Assembly: GCF_001423405.1 (NCBI RefSeq)
Contig: NZ_LMNS01000039.1
Location: 189,975 to 253,974 of the forward strand
From: Methylobacterium sp. Leaf123
GTDB lineage: Bacteria > Pseudomonadota > Alphaproteobacteria > Rhizobiales > Beijerinckiaceae
Direction of reading: 5' to 3'
DNA length: 64,000 nucleotides
The translations under genes and the position numbers were made by a program. Positions 28,916 to 39,191 of this stretch are shown one piece after another. Position 1 is the stretch's first letter. Every line of letters begins with the position of its first letter. The notes under the pieces are model-generated. The model ran no database searches. It saw only the letters and a program-made list of their open reading frames with translations, and had not been told where the DNA came from.

Positions 28916-29163
28916 TTTCCCGGCACAGAGACAACAAGCGTGGGGGCACTCGACCAAGCGAGCCTGATCGAGAGCGGTGCCGTCCCACGCGCTCGCGTAT
29001 CAGCCTTCCCCTCCGCGCGGCACTTTGCAACCCCTCCCGGACCCGGTTTTTCTGCGGATCCCGTTTGGATTGCACTAAAGGTGCGATCGTAGGGCTTTCG
29101 ACTCGGCGTCGACGACGGTACCGGACGCTTCGCCGCGTCCGCAAAACCGTCTATGACCGCCCG

Positions 29164-30903
29164 ATGATCTTCCCCCTGCCGCCGGCGCCGGCGCCCGGCG
29201 AACCCATCGAAGCACGTCTGCGCCGCGGCCTCGGAGCCCGGTCGATCGTGCTCGTCGGTCTGATGGGGGCGGGCAAGAGCACCGTCGGGCGCCGGCTCGC
29301 CGGCCGCCTCGGACTGATGTTCAAGGATGCCGACCACGAGATCGAGGCGGCGGCCAAGCTCACCATCGCCGACATCTTCACCATCTACGGCGAGGCCAGC
29401 TTTCGCGAGGGCGAGGAGCGGGTCATCGCCCGTCTGCTGCGCGAGGGGCCGATGGTGCTGGCCACCGGCGGCGGCGCCTTCATGCGCGAGGCGACGCGGG
29501 CGCGGATCGCCGAGGGGGCCATCTCGGTCTGGCTCAAGGCCGACCTTGAAGTGCTGATGCGTCGCGTGCGCAAACGCAACACGCGCCCCCTGCTCCAGAC
29601 CGAGGATCCGGAGGCGACCATGCGCACGCTGATGGAGGTGCGCCATCCGGTCTATGCCCAAGCCGATGTCACGGTGCTGTCCCGCGAGGTGTCCCACGAC
29701 CGCGTGGTGGAGGACGTGATGGAAGCTCTCGATATCCACATCAACCCGTCTCATACGACACAATCACAACATTTGACATTCCCCATGGCGCAGCAACCAT
29801 CGCGTGTGCACGTTCCCCTGTCGGGTGGGCGCGAATACGACATTCGAATCGGCCGAGGCCTCATCGATGCGGTGGGCGCAGAGGCGCGGGATCTCGGTGC
29901 CCGGGCCGCCGGCATCGTCACCGACGAGACGGTCGCCGGCCTCTATGGCGAGCGGGTGCGGGCAAGCCTCGAAGCCGCCGGTTTGCGCTGCGGAATCATC
30001 GCCGTCCCGCCGGGCGAGTCGTCCAAGAGCTACGCGGAATTTGCTCGGGTCTGCGACGGGCTCCTGGCCCAGAGGATCGAGCGCGGGGACCTCGTCGTGG
30101 CGCTCGGCGGTGGGGTGGTCGGCGACCTCGCGGGCTTCGCGGCGGCCTCCCTGCGGCGCGGCGTCCGCTTCCTCCAGGTTCCGACGACGTTGCTCGCACA
30201 GGTTGATTCTTCGGTCGGCGGAAAGACCGGAATCAACTCGCCGCTCGGCAAGAATCTCATCGGCGCCTTCCACCAGCCCCGCCTCGTGCTGGCCGACACC
30301 GCCGCCCTCGATACGCTCTCGGAGCGCGAGATGCGGGCGGGTTACGCCGAGGTCGCCAAGTATGGCCTGATCGGGGATGCGGGCTTCTTCGAGTGGTGCG
30401 AGGCGAACTGGGCCGGCATCTTCTCCGGCGGGCCGGAGCGCGACGAGGCGGTCGCCGCCTGCTGCCGCGCCAAGGCCGGGGTCGTGACCCGTGACGAGCG
30501 CGAGGACGGCGAGCGGGCCCTGCTCAATCTCGGCCACACCTTCGGCCACGCCCTGGAGCGGCTGACCGGCTACGACGCGGCCCGCCTCGTCCACGGCGAA
30601 GGCGTCGCGATCGGTCTGGCGCTCGCCTTCCGCTTCTCGGCCCGGCTCGGCCTCTGCCCCGGCCAGGATGCGGGGCGCGTGGCCAACCACCTCGCGCTCG
30701 CCGGCCTGCCGACCCGCCTGCAACAGGTGCCGGGCGGGGCCGGCGACCCGGACGCGCTCCTCGACGCCATGGCCCAGGACAAGAAGGTCCGCGACGGGCA
30801 GCTCACCTTCATTCTCGCCCGCGGCATCGGCGAAAGTTTCATCGCGCCGGGGATCGACGCGGCGGAGGTGCGCGCGTTCCTTGAGGCGGAGTTGCAGGAC
30901 TGA
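29164..30903 (+). CDS. aroKB: Fused shikimate kinase / 3-dehydroquinate synthase
   Basis: One uninterrupted 579-residue frame encodes two enzymes of the shikimate pathway. Residues about 1-195 are AroK, with P-loop LVGLMGAGKSTVGRRLAGRL, DADHEIE and ATGGGAFMRE, which phosphorylates shikimate. A short polar linker (about residues 196-207) follows. From Met208 (ATG at 29785) comes AroB: VALGGGVVGDLAGFAAASLR, QVDSSVGGKTGIN, and metal-binding histidines in NLGHTFGHALE and LVHGEGVAIG. AroB makes 3-dehydroquinate from DAHP using NAD+. In related genomes these are commonly two adjacent genes; here no stop separates them, although internal initiation at Met208 could still release free AroB. The start at MIFPLPPAPAPG (29164) was chosen because the upstream frame is Arg-rich. 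Confidence 0.92.
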   Translation: MIFPLPPAPAPGEPIEARLRRGLGARSIVLVGLMGAGKSTVGRRLAGRLGLMFKDADHEIEAAAKLTIADIFTIYGEASFREGEERVIARLLREGPMVLATGGGAFMREATRARIAEGAISVWLKADLEVLMRRVRKRNTRPLLQTEDPEATMRTLMEVRHPVYAQADVTVLSREVSHDRVVEDVMEALDIHINPSHTTQSQHLTFPMAQQPSRVHVPLSGGREYDIRIGRGLIDAVGAEARDLGARAAGIVTDETVAGLYGERVRASLEAAGLRCGIIAVPPGESSKSYAEFARVCDGLLAQRIERGDLVVALGGGVVGDLAGFAAASLRRGVRFLQVPTTLLAQVDSSVGGKTGINSPLGKNLIGAFHQPRLVLADTAALDTLSEREMRAGYAEVAKYGLIGDAGFFEWCEANWAGIFSGGPERDEAVAACCRAKAGVVTRDEREDGERALLNLGHTFGHALERLTGYDAARLVHGEGVAIGLALAFRFSARLGLCPGQDAGRVANHLALAGLPTRLQQVPGGAGDPDALLDAMAQDKKVRDGQLTFILARGIGESFIAPGIDAAEVRAFLEAELQD

Positions 30904-31027
30904 AGCGCTCCGCGCGAAACCAGCGCTCCTTGCGAAATCTCGGCCTCTCCCCGGAAATGGGCGCAGTCGCGTTCCTGCCCGAATGCGCCTATATGAGAGC
31001 TGTTCCAGCTTCCTAAGGTCTAGAGCC

Positions 31028-32305
31028 ATGGCGACGGCGTCGTTCGACTCCGCCCCGGGCGCATCGCGCGCCCTCCCCGCAATCGAGAAGGCGCCCGAGG
31101 TCACGGCCCTCTCGACCCTGCCCGGCCGCAAGGCCTCCCTCGTCGGCCTCACGCGCGAGGGCTTGAAGCAGGCGCTGCTCGGCATGGGCGTGCCCGAGCG
31201 CGAGACGCGGATGCGGGTGAGCCAGATCTGGCATTGGATCTACGTGCGCGGCGCGCACGAATTTTCCGAGATGACCAATGTCGGCAAGGGCCTGAAGGCG
31301 CAGCTTGCCGACCACTTCACGCTGGAGCGCCCGGAGGTCGTCACCGCGCAGGTCTCGCGCGACGGCACCCGCAAATGGCTCCTGCGCATGGCACCCACCG
31401 GCGCGCATGACCACAACCGCGGCGCCGAGATCGAGTGCGTCTACATCCCCGGCGACGACCGCGGCACGCTCTGCGTCTCTTCCCAGGTCGGCTGCACGCT
31501 CACCTGCTCGTTCTGCCACACCGGCACGCAGCGCCTCGTGCGCAATCTCTCGACGGCGGAGATCGTCGCGCAGGTCGTCGTCGCCCGCGACGCGCTCGGC
31601 GACTTCACCGGCCAGATGCCGGGCAAGGATGGCGGCGAGCCCGGCCGGCTCGTCACCAATATCGTCTTCATGGGCATGGGCGAGCCGCTCTACAATCTCG
31701 ACGCGGTGATCGACGCCATCGCGGTGATGTCGGACCAAGAGGGCCTCGCCCTCTCGCGGCGGCGCATCACGGTCTCGACCTCCGGCGTGGTGCCGCAGAT
31801 CGAGCGGCTGGGGCTGGAAGCCAACGCCATGCTGGCGATCTCGCTGCACGCCGTGCGCGACGAGTTGCGCGACGAGCTGGTGCCGCTTAACCGCAAATAC
31901 CCGATCGCGCAGCTGCTCGACGCCTGCCGGAACTATCCGGGCCTCAGCAACGCCCGGCGCATCACCTTCGAATACGTGATGCTGAAGGGCGTCAACGATT
32001 CGGATGCCGATGCCCGCGCCCTGGTGCGGCTGCTCAAGGGCATCCCGGCCAAGATCAACCTGATCCCGTTCAACCCCTGGCCCGGCTCGAAATACGAGTG
32101 CTCGGATTGGGAGCGGATCGAGCGGTTCTCGGAATTCGTGTTCAATGCCGGCTATGCCTCGCCGGTGCGTACCCCGCGCGGGCGCGACATCCTGGCGGCC
32201 TGCGGCCAGCTCAAGAGCGAGACGGAGAAGCTGCGCGCCCGCGCCCGGATGATGCTCGAAGAGGGCATGGGCGCCGAGGCCGTCTACGCCGATCAGGTCG
32301 ACTGA
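31028..32305 (+). CDS. rlmN: 23S rRNA (A2503-C2) / tRNA (A37-C2) methyltransferase RlmN
   Basis: The 425-residue radical-SAM enzyme methylates C2 of adenine 2503 in 23S rRNA and A37 in some tRNAs. The 4Fe-4S ligands are Cys156, Cys160 and Cys163 (CTLTCSFCHTG). The SAM-binding motif is VFMGMGEPLYNLDAV, and the methyl-carrying cysteine is in the C-terminal ILAACGQLK. The N-terminal extension (about 30 residues, Ala/Pro-rich) is longer than in E. coli. It follows aroKB by about 125 bp on the same strand and is convergent with pckA. Confidence 0.96.
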   Translation: MATASFDSAPGASRALPAIEKAPEVTALSTLPGRKASLVGLTREGLKQALLGMGVPERETRMRVSQIWHWIYVRGAHEFSEMTNVGKGLKAQLADHFTLERPEVVTAQVSRDGTRKWLLRMAPTGAHDHNRGAEIECVYIPGDDRGTLCVSSQVGCTLTCSFCHTGTQRLVRNLSTAEIVAQVVVARDALGDFTGQMPGKDGGEPGRLVTNIVFMGMGEPLYNLDAVIDAIAVMSDQEGLALSRRRITVSTSGVVPQIERLGLEANAMLAISLHAVRDELRDELVPLNRKYPIAQLLDACRNYPGLSNARRITFEYVMLKGVNDSDADARALVRLLKGIPAKINLIPFNPWPGSKYECSDWERIERFSEFVFNAGYASPVRTPRGRDILAACGQLKSETEKLRARARMMLEEGMGAEAVYADQVD

Positions 32306-32312
32306 TTGTCGG

Positions 32313-32340
32313 GCCCCTCCCCGCTCGCGCGGGGAGGGGC
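32313..32340. terminator. Convergent-gene hairpin between rlmN and pckA
   Basis: GCCCCTCCCC (32313-32322) pairs perfectly with GGGGAGGGGC (32331-32340) around an 8-base loop. It sits just after the rlmN stop at 32305 and just before the pckA stop at 32350, so it can serve both strands. There is no T-run on either side. A near-identical hairpin occurs at 52447-52478. Confidence 0.65.
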
Positions 32341-32349
32341 TGTGATCGC

Positions 32350-33969
<1,620 letters not shown>

Positions 33970-34281
33970 GGATAGTTCCTCCCTCACGGCCCCTGATCGC
34001 GCCGTCACGCCGGTCGGCCCGGCTGTTTCGCGTTCTCGGTAGGGCGTCCGTGCGGTCGCTCAGGGCCGCCGCACGCAGGTTCTCCGCCCCGTCCGTTCAA
34101 TGGATCGGTCTCCGGCTTGGCCGTCAACTAATCCTTGGTATGGGTTCAAATAAAATTTGCACGCCGGCTCCCCATGCAGCGGCCAAGCTGTCGGAATCCT
34201 GAACGGGCAAAATCCCGGCGGAAGGCTTATGTGAGGGAAGGCGCCCGCCGCTCCCCTCAGCCACAGCCGTTTCGCACCCGC
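33970..34281. other. Divergent intergenic region pckA/recR
   Basis: This 312-bp gap between two divergently transcribed genes must carry both promoters. An AT-rich patch at 34130-34160 is the best promoter candidate, with a TTGAAC-like box on the minus strand. No convincing full promoter, RNA gene or repeat is visible. Confidence 0.45.
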
Positions 34282-34887
34282 ATGCCCCAAGCCGTCGCCG
34301 GCCCCGAGATCGAGCGCCTGATCCAGCTTCTCGGGCGCATGCCGGGGCTCGGCCCCCGCTCCGCCCGCCGGGCCGCGCTCCAGCTCATCAAGAAGCGCGA
34401 GACCCTGCTCGCACCGCTCGCCGACGCGATGCGTGTCGCGGCCGAGCGCATCGTCGTGTGCCGCTCCTGCGGCAACGTCGATACCAGCGAGCCCTGCACG
34501 ATCTGCCGGGACGAGACCCGCGACCCCACCACCCTCGTCGTGGTCGAGGACGTGTCCGACCTCTGGGCGCTGGAGCGTTCCGGCGCGGTCAAGGCGCGCT
34601 ACCACGTGCTCGGCGGCGTGCTCTCGGCGCTCGACGGGGTGCGGCCCGAACACCTCACCATCGCCCGTCTCGTGGAGCGGGCGGGCGAGCCGGGGGTGAA
34701 GGAGATCATCCTGGCGCTCAACGCCACCGTCGACGGCCAGACCACGGCTCACTACGTCACCGAGTCGATCAAGCAATTCGGGCTGACGGTCACCCGCCTC
34801 GCCCACGGCGTGCCGGTCGGCGGCGAGCTCGATTATCTCGACGAGGGCACCCTCACGGCGGCGATCCGCAGCCGCACGGCGTTCTGA
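34282..34887 (+). CDS. recR: Recombination mediator RecR
   Basis: The 201-residue protein supports RecF/RecO-dependent loading of RecA at gaps. It shows an N-terminal helix-hairpin-helix (LLGRMPGLGPRSARRAAL), a four-cysteine zinc site (CRSCGNVDTSEPCTIC), and a Toprim domain (VVVEDVSDLWALERSG), ending in GELDYLDEGTLTAAIRSR. Length is normal. It is usually next to dnaX and the YbaB gene, but here it stands alone. Confidence 0.96.
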   Translation: MPQAVAGPEIERLIQLLGRMPGLGPRSARRAALQLIKKRETLLAPLADAMRVAAERIVVCRSCGNVDTSEPCTICRDETRDPTTLVVVEDVSDLWALERSGAVKARYHVLGGVLSALDGVRPEHLTIARLVERAGEPGVKEIILALNATVDGQTTAHYVTESIKQFGLTVTRLAHGVPVGGELDYLDEGTLTAAIRSRTAF

Positions 34888-35132
34888 AGGGCTCCGTGCG
34901 AAACCACGGACTCCGGCCGGACGACCCCGTCATACGACGCGGCAGGAAATCCGACCGAGGGCCCGTTTCCCTGCCTCCGGCGGACGCCCGCCGCGGCGCG
35001 GGCAATCGAACGACGGGTTCACCCTCGACGGCCATAACGGCTTCTTAAATCGCCCCGTGACAAAGCTTGTCGCGGACCGGCGCGGTTGTGCCGAAGGACA
35101 AGATTCCCGGCACGGACCGCTTCGGCTCGACC

Positions 35133-36419
35133 ATGATGGATCTCCGATCAGAGCAGGATCCTGGCCGCGCACCGAGGCTTCACGAGCGGCTGGCCACCCC
35201 CTTCGTGGTGCGGATGCTCCTCCTCAGCCTCGCAGCCCTCATGCTCAGCAAGGGGCTCCGCTACGCCGGGTTGCTTCCCGCCCAGGACATCACGGATTTC
35301 GACGCCTTCCACATCGCCGGTCGGATGGTGTGGCGGGGCGACATCGCGCAGGCCTACCATCTTCCGGCCCTGCTGGAGGCCCAGCGGGCTCTCACGGGCG
35401 ATCAGGCCTTCCTGCCCTGGACCTACCCCCCGCCCTTCAACCTCGTCGTGGCGCTGCTGGCACCCCTGCCGATCAGTCTCGCCTATCTCCTCTTCGTCGG
35501 CTCGACGCTCGCCGCCTACCTCCTCGTCCTGCGCCGGCTCGCCGGCCCGCATTTCGCGACCGTCATTGTCGCGCTGGTGCCGACCCTCTTCATCGCGGTG
35601 GCCGGCGGCCAGAACGGATTTCTCACGGGCACGCTGATCGGGCTGACGGCTCTCGGCCTCTTGGGGGGGCGGGCGCTGGCCGGGCTGCCGCTCGGCCTGA
35701 TGGTGATCAAACCGCATCTCGCGGTCGGGCTCGCGGTCTGCGCCCTCCTGATGCGCCGCTGGCGATGCCTCGGGGTCGCCGCTGCGACGACCGCGCTCGC
35801 TCTGCTCCTCTCTACCCTCGTGCTCGGCCCGGCGATCTGGCCGGCTTTCTTCGGCGGTGTGGAAGAGGCCAAGACGTTTCTGGCCGCGGGGGCCTACCCG
35901 CTTTTCCGGATGGTCTCGGTCTATGCGTGGCTGCGCAGCCTCGACCTGCCGGCCGGCCTCGCTCTGGCGGCCCAGGCGGCGACGGCCGTGGCGGTCCTCG
36001 GCCTGATTCCGCTCGCGCTCTGGCGAGGAATGCCGCGGCGGCAGGTGATCGGCCTCGCTGCGTTTGCGAGCCTGTTCGTCAGCCCCTACGCCTACGATTA
36101 CGACCTGCCGCTCTACGGCGTCGCCCTCGCCCTGCTGCTGCCCGATCTTCTGGGATGGGCGAGCCGCGGGGAGGAGGTCGCCCTGCTCGTGCTCGGCTGG
36201 ATGGTCGGCGGCCACGGCTTCGTCGTGGGGGCGGTGCATGAAGCCCTGGGCGGAACGGACGCCGCCGCCTCGGTCGAGGTCTCGTTGGCCGCCCCGCCCT
36301 TCCTCCTCCTGCTCGCGCTGGTCTGGCGCATCCTGCGTCGGGGACAGACCGTGCAGGCCATGGCTGTGACCGATCCGGCGCAGACGAGGATCGGACCGGC
36401 CGGACCGGTTCCTGCCTGA
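35133..36419 (+). CDS. GT-C fold membrane glycosyltransferase (DUF2029/GT87-like)
   Basis: The 428-residue polytopic membrane protein has about 9-11 hydrophobic segments. Its first large loop carries acidic residues (ITDFDAFHIAGRMVWRGD) of the kind that bind lipid-linked sugar donors in GT-C enzymes, and a later WTYPPPFNLVVALLAPLP motif is typical of the DUF2029 family. Members of this group include mycobacterial polyprenyl-phosphate-dependent mannosyl- and arabinosyltransferases. It sits 9 bp before a DprE1/DprE2-like pair on the same strand, so a polyprenyl-phosphate-arabinose donor is the natural inference. The start is one of two adjacent ATGs (35133, 35136), placed because the upstream frame only has a TTG. 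Confidence 0.8.
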   Translation: MMDLRSEQDPGRAPRLHERLATPFVVRMLLLSLAALMLSKGLRYAGLLPAQDITDFDAFHIAGRMVWRGDIAQAYHLPALLEAQRALTGDQAFLPWTYPPPFNLVVALLAPLPISLAYLLFVGSTLAAYLLVLRRLAGPHFATVIVALVPTLFIAVAGGQNGFLTGTLIGLTALGLLGGRALAGLPLGLMVIKPHLAVGLAVCALLMRRWRCLGVAAATTALALLLSTLVLGPAIWPAFFGGVEEAKTFLAAGAYPLFRMVSVYAWLRSLDLPAGLALAAQAATAVAVLGLIPLALWRGMPRRQVIGLAAFASLFVSPYAYDYDLPLYGVALALLLPDLLGWASRGEEVALLVLGWMVGGHGFVVGAVHEALGGTDAAASVEVSLAAPPFLLLLALVWRILRRGQTVQAMAVTDPAQTRIGPAGPVPA

Positions 36420-36428
36420 GAGCCGGCG

Positions 36429-37802
36429 ATGCACGCAAACCCGGCCCTCACCGAGGCGAGCCCGAAGATACAGGGCGCGCGGACGATCTCCGGCTGGGGC
36501 CGGTATCCCCGCGCGGCCAGCGAAATCCTGGTGGCCGATGCGCCCGAAACCCTGCCCGCGCTCCTGCGCGGCCGGCGCGGGGTGATCGCCCGCGGCGCCG
36601 GGCGCGCCTACGGCGACGCCGCCGTCGGCCAGCGCACCACATGCCTGACCGGCGCCCTCGATCGGCTGCGCAGCTTCGATCCCGCCACCGGGCGGCTGCG
36701 GGCCGAGGCCGGCGTCATGCTCGCCGACATCGTCCGCACCTTCCTGCCGCGGGGCTTCTTCCCGCCGGTCGTGCCCGGCACGCAGTTCGTGACCCTGGGC
36801 GGGATGATCGCCTCCGACGTCCACGGCAAGAACCACCACCGCGAGGGCGGCTTCGGCACCCATGTCGAGGCGCTGACCCTGCTGACGCCCGACGGGGTGC
36901 CGCGCCCCTGCTCGCGCGAGCAAAACCCCGATCTGTTCGCCATGACGCTCGGCGGGATGGGGCTGACCGGCACGATCCTCGACGCGACCTTCCGCCTGCG
37001 GCCGGTCGAGAGCGGCTGGATCGACCAGCAGACCCGCGTCGCCGCCGACCTCTCGGCGATGCTGCGGGCGCTGGATGAGGACGACGCGGCAACCTACTCC
37101 GTCGCCTGGATCGATTGCCTCGCCCGCGGGAGCGCCCTGGGGCGCGGCCTCGTCTATCGCGGCGAGCATGCCGGCCGGCAGACCTGCCGCGCCGCCGGGC
37201 GCGACCTCTTCCCGATCCCCGCCCGCGGCTGGCTCACGGTGCCGCCGGGCTTGCCGGGCTGGACGCTGAACCGCGCCTCGGTCACGGCCTTCAACGCGAC
37301 GTATTTCCGCCGCGGGGCGGCGGCCGACGCCTCCGCCCTCGTGCCGTGGCAGAGCTATTTCTTCCCCCTCGACGGGTTGGCGGCCTGGAACCGCCTCTAC
37401 GGCGCCCGCGGCTTCGTGCAGCACCAATGCGTCGTCCCCCGGCGCGGCGCCGAGGCGGTGCTGTCCGAGATGCTCGACCGGGTCGCCCGCCTCGGCACCG
37501 CCTCGCCGCTGGCGGTGCTCAAGCGGCTGGGCTCGGGCGGTGGGTGGCTGTCCTTCCCGATGGAGGGCTACACGCTGGCCCTCGACCTGCCGGCGACGGC
37601 CGCGACGCTCGCCCTGCTCGATGAACTCGACCGCAGCGTCGTTGCCGCGGGCGGGCGGCTCTACCTCGCCAAGGATGCCCGGCAGAGCCGCGACACCTTC
37701 GAGGCGGGCTATCCCGCCCTCCCCGCCTTCCGAGACCTCCGGCGGCAGCTCGGCGCCGACGGGGTGCTCGCCTCCCGCCTCTCCGCGCGCCTGGGATTGT
37801 GA
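36429..37802 (+). CDS. DprE1-like decaprenylphosphoryl-ribose 2'-oxidase
   Basis: This 457-residue FAD-linked oxidase has the PCMH-type FAD motif ARGAGRAYGDAAVGQ, the loop LGGMIASDVHGKNHH and a C-terminal segment that closely resembles mycobacterial DprE1. There, LSFPMEGYTLALDLPA and GGRLYLAKDARQSRDTF match the DprE1 substrate-site region, with Lys415 at the place of the DprE1 active-site lysine. By family knowledge it oxidises C2' of polyprenyl-phosphoryl-ribose to the keto form, the first half of epimerisation to arabinose. The cysteine attacked by benzothiazinones in Mycobacterium tuberculosis corresponds to Ala384 here. It is coupled to the next gene by TGATG (37800-37804). Confidence 0.82.
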   Translation: MHANPALTEASPKIQGARTISGWGRYPRAASEILVADAPETLPALLRGRRGVIARGAGRAYGDAAVGQRTTCLTGALDRLRSFDPATGRLRAEAGVMLADIVRTFLPRGFFPPVVPGTQFVTLGGMIASDVHGKNHHREGGFGTHVEALTLLTPDGVPRPCSREQNPDLFAMTLGGMGLTGTILDATFRLRPVESGWIDQQTRVAADLSAMLRALDEDDAATYSVAWIDCLARGSALGRGLVYRGEHAGRQTCRAAGRDLFPIPARGWLTVPPGLPGWTLNRASVTAFNATYFRRGAAADASALVPWQSYFFPLDGLAAWNRLYGARGFVQHQCVVPRRGAEAVLSEMLDRVARLGTASPLAVLKRLGSGGGWLSFPMEGYTLALDLPATAATLALLDELDRSVVAAGGRLYLAKDARQSRDTFEAGYPALPAFRDLRRQLGADGVLASRLSARLGL

Positions 37803-38539
37803 TGTCCGGAACCCTGCTCCTCGTCGGGGCCACCTCCGATATCGGCCACGCCGTGGCCGCGCGCTATGCCGAGGCCGGCTGGCGCATTCTGCTGGCGGCG
37901 CGCGATCCCGAGCGGGCGCAGCGCAACGCCGACGATCTCGAAGCGCGCCACCGGGCCGAGGTCGCGCTGCTGCGCCTCGATATCTTCGAGAGCGAGCGCT
38001 TCGCCGCGTGGCTCGACGGGCTGCCGGTCTTGCCCGACACCGTGGTCTGCGCGGTCGGCGAACTCGGCGACCAGGGCCGGGCCGAGGCCGACCCCGCCCA
38101 TGCCGAGCAAGTGCTGCGGACGAATTTTCTGGGGCCGTCCCTGCTGCTCGGCCTTGTCGCCGAGCGCTTCGCCGCGCGCGGAAGCGGCACGATCGTCGGC
38201 ATCAGCTCGGTCGCCGGCGACCGGGGGCGCGGATCGAACTACGTCTACGGCGCGGGCAAAGCCGGCTTCACCGCCTTCCTCTCCGGCCTGCGCAACCGCC
38301 TGACCAAGAGCGGAGTCCGGGTGGTGACGGTGAAGCCGGGCTTCGTCCGCACCCGGATGACCCGCGGCCTGCGCTTGCCGCCCCTGCTGACCGCCGAGCC
38401 CTCCGAGGTCGGGCAGGCGGTCTATGCCGCCGCGCAAGGGCGTGGGAGCGATGTCGTCTACGTGCGCAGGGTCTGGCGCCTCGTCATGACGGTGATTGGC
38501 GCGATTCCCGAGCCGGTCTTCAAACGCCTCAGTCTATGA
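37802..38539 (+). CDS. DprE2-like short-chain reductase
   Basis: This 245-residue SDR has the NAD(P) site LLVGATSDIGHAVAARYAEA, catalytic Tyr/Lys in NYVYGAGKAGFTAF and the DprE2-type PGFVRTRMTRGL. Its C-terminus, RLVMTVIGAIPEPVFKRLSL, parallels the mycobacterial DprE2 tail. It would reduce the 2'-keto intermediate to polyprenyl-phosphoryl-arabinose. The ATG at 37802 overlaps the DprE1-like stop by one base. A generic SDR is the fallback call; the pair with DprE1 makes the specific call likely. Confidence 0.82.
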   Translation: MSGTLLLVGATSDIGHAVAARYAEAGWRILLAARDPERAQRNADDLEARHRAEVALLRLDIFESERFAAWLDGLPVLPDTVVCAVGELGDQGRAEADPAHAEQVLRTNFLGPSLLLGLVAERFAARGSGTIVGISSVAGDRGRGSNYVYGAGKAGFTAFLSGLRNRLTKSGVRVVTVKPGFVRTRMTRGLRLPPLLTAEPSEVGQAVYAAAQGRGSDVVYVRRVWRLVMTVIGAIPEPVFKRLSL

Positions 38540-38665
38540 CGGCGCCGCCGACGCAAGCCGGCCGGCCCCGGCATTTGACCACCCCGGCCCTGCCGCCTAT
38601 CTGCGGTTGGTGAAACGCCTTTTCAGGCTCCTGCCCGCGCTCTCGCCCATCCCAGCCCGGAAACC

Positions 38666-39181
38666 ATGACCGTCCGCCCCCTTGTGATCCTGCCCGACGC
38701 GCAGTTGCGCCTCACCTCCGAGCCGGTGGCGGCCGTCACCGACGAGATCCGGACGCTGGCCCGCGATATGATCGAGACGATGTACGACGCCCCCGGCGTC
38801 GGCCTCGCCGCGATCCAGATCGGGGTGGCCAAGCGGGTCGTCACCATCGACACCTCGAAGGACGAGAACGCCAAGAACCCCACCGTCTATCTCAACCCGG
38901 AGATCGTCTGGGTATCGGAGGAGAAGCGGGTCTACGATGAGGGCTGCTTGTCGATCCCCGAATTCTACGGCGAGGTCGAGCGGCCGGACCGCGTCCGGGT
39001 GCGCTACATGAACCTCGACGGACAGACCGTGGAGCAGGAGGCCGACGGCCTGCTCGCGACCTGCCTCCAGCACGAGATCGACCACCTCAACGGCGTCTTG
39101 TTCATCGATCACCTGTCGAAGCTGAAGCGGGATCGGGTGATGAAGAAGTTCACCAAGGCCGCCAAGCGCGACGCCGCCTGA
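38666..39181 (+). CDS. def: Peptide deformylase
   Basis: The 171-residue metalloenzyme removes the formyl group from nascent peptides. All three motifs are present: GVGLAAIQIG, EGCLSIP (metal Cys) and the HEIDH of QHEIDHLNGVLF (metal His pair and catalytic Glu). It is followed 10 bp later by fmt, the usual pairing of the enzymes that add and remove formyl groups. Confidence 0.97.
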   Translation: MTVRPLVILPDAQLRLTSEPVAAVTDEIRTLARDMIETMYDAPGVGLAAIQIGVAKRVVTIDTSKDENAKNPTVYLNPEIVWVSEEKRVYDEGCLSIPEFYGEVERPDRVRVRYMNLDGQTVEQEADGLLATCLQHEIDHLNGVLFIDHLSKLKRDRVMKKFTKAAKRDAA

Positions 39182-39191
39182 CGAAGGTCCG

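Noticed and set aside
35148..37427. A 759-residue minus-strand frame opposite the GT87-like and DprE1-like genes
   Set aside because: Charged, repetitive composition (Glu/Arg/Gln/Gly) without hydrophobic core; the plus-strand genes are real by motif.
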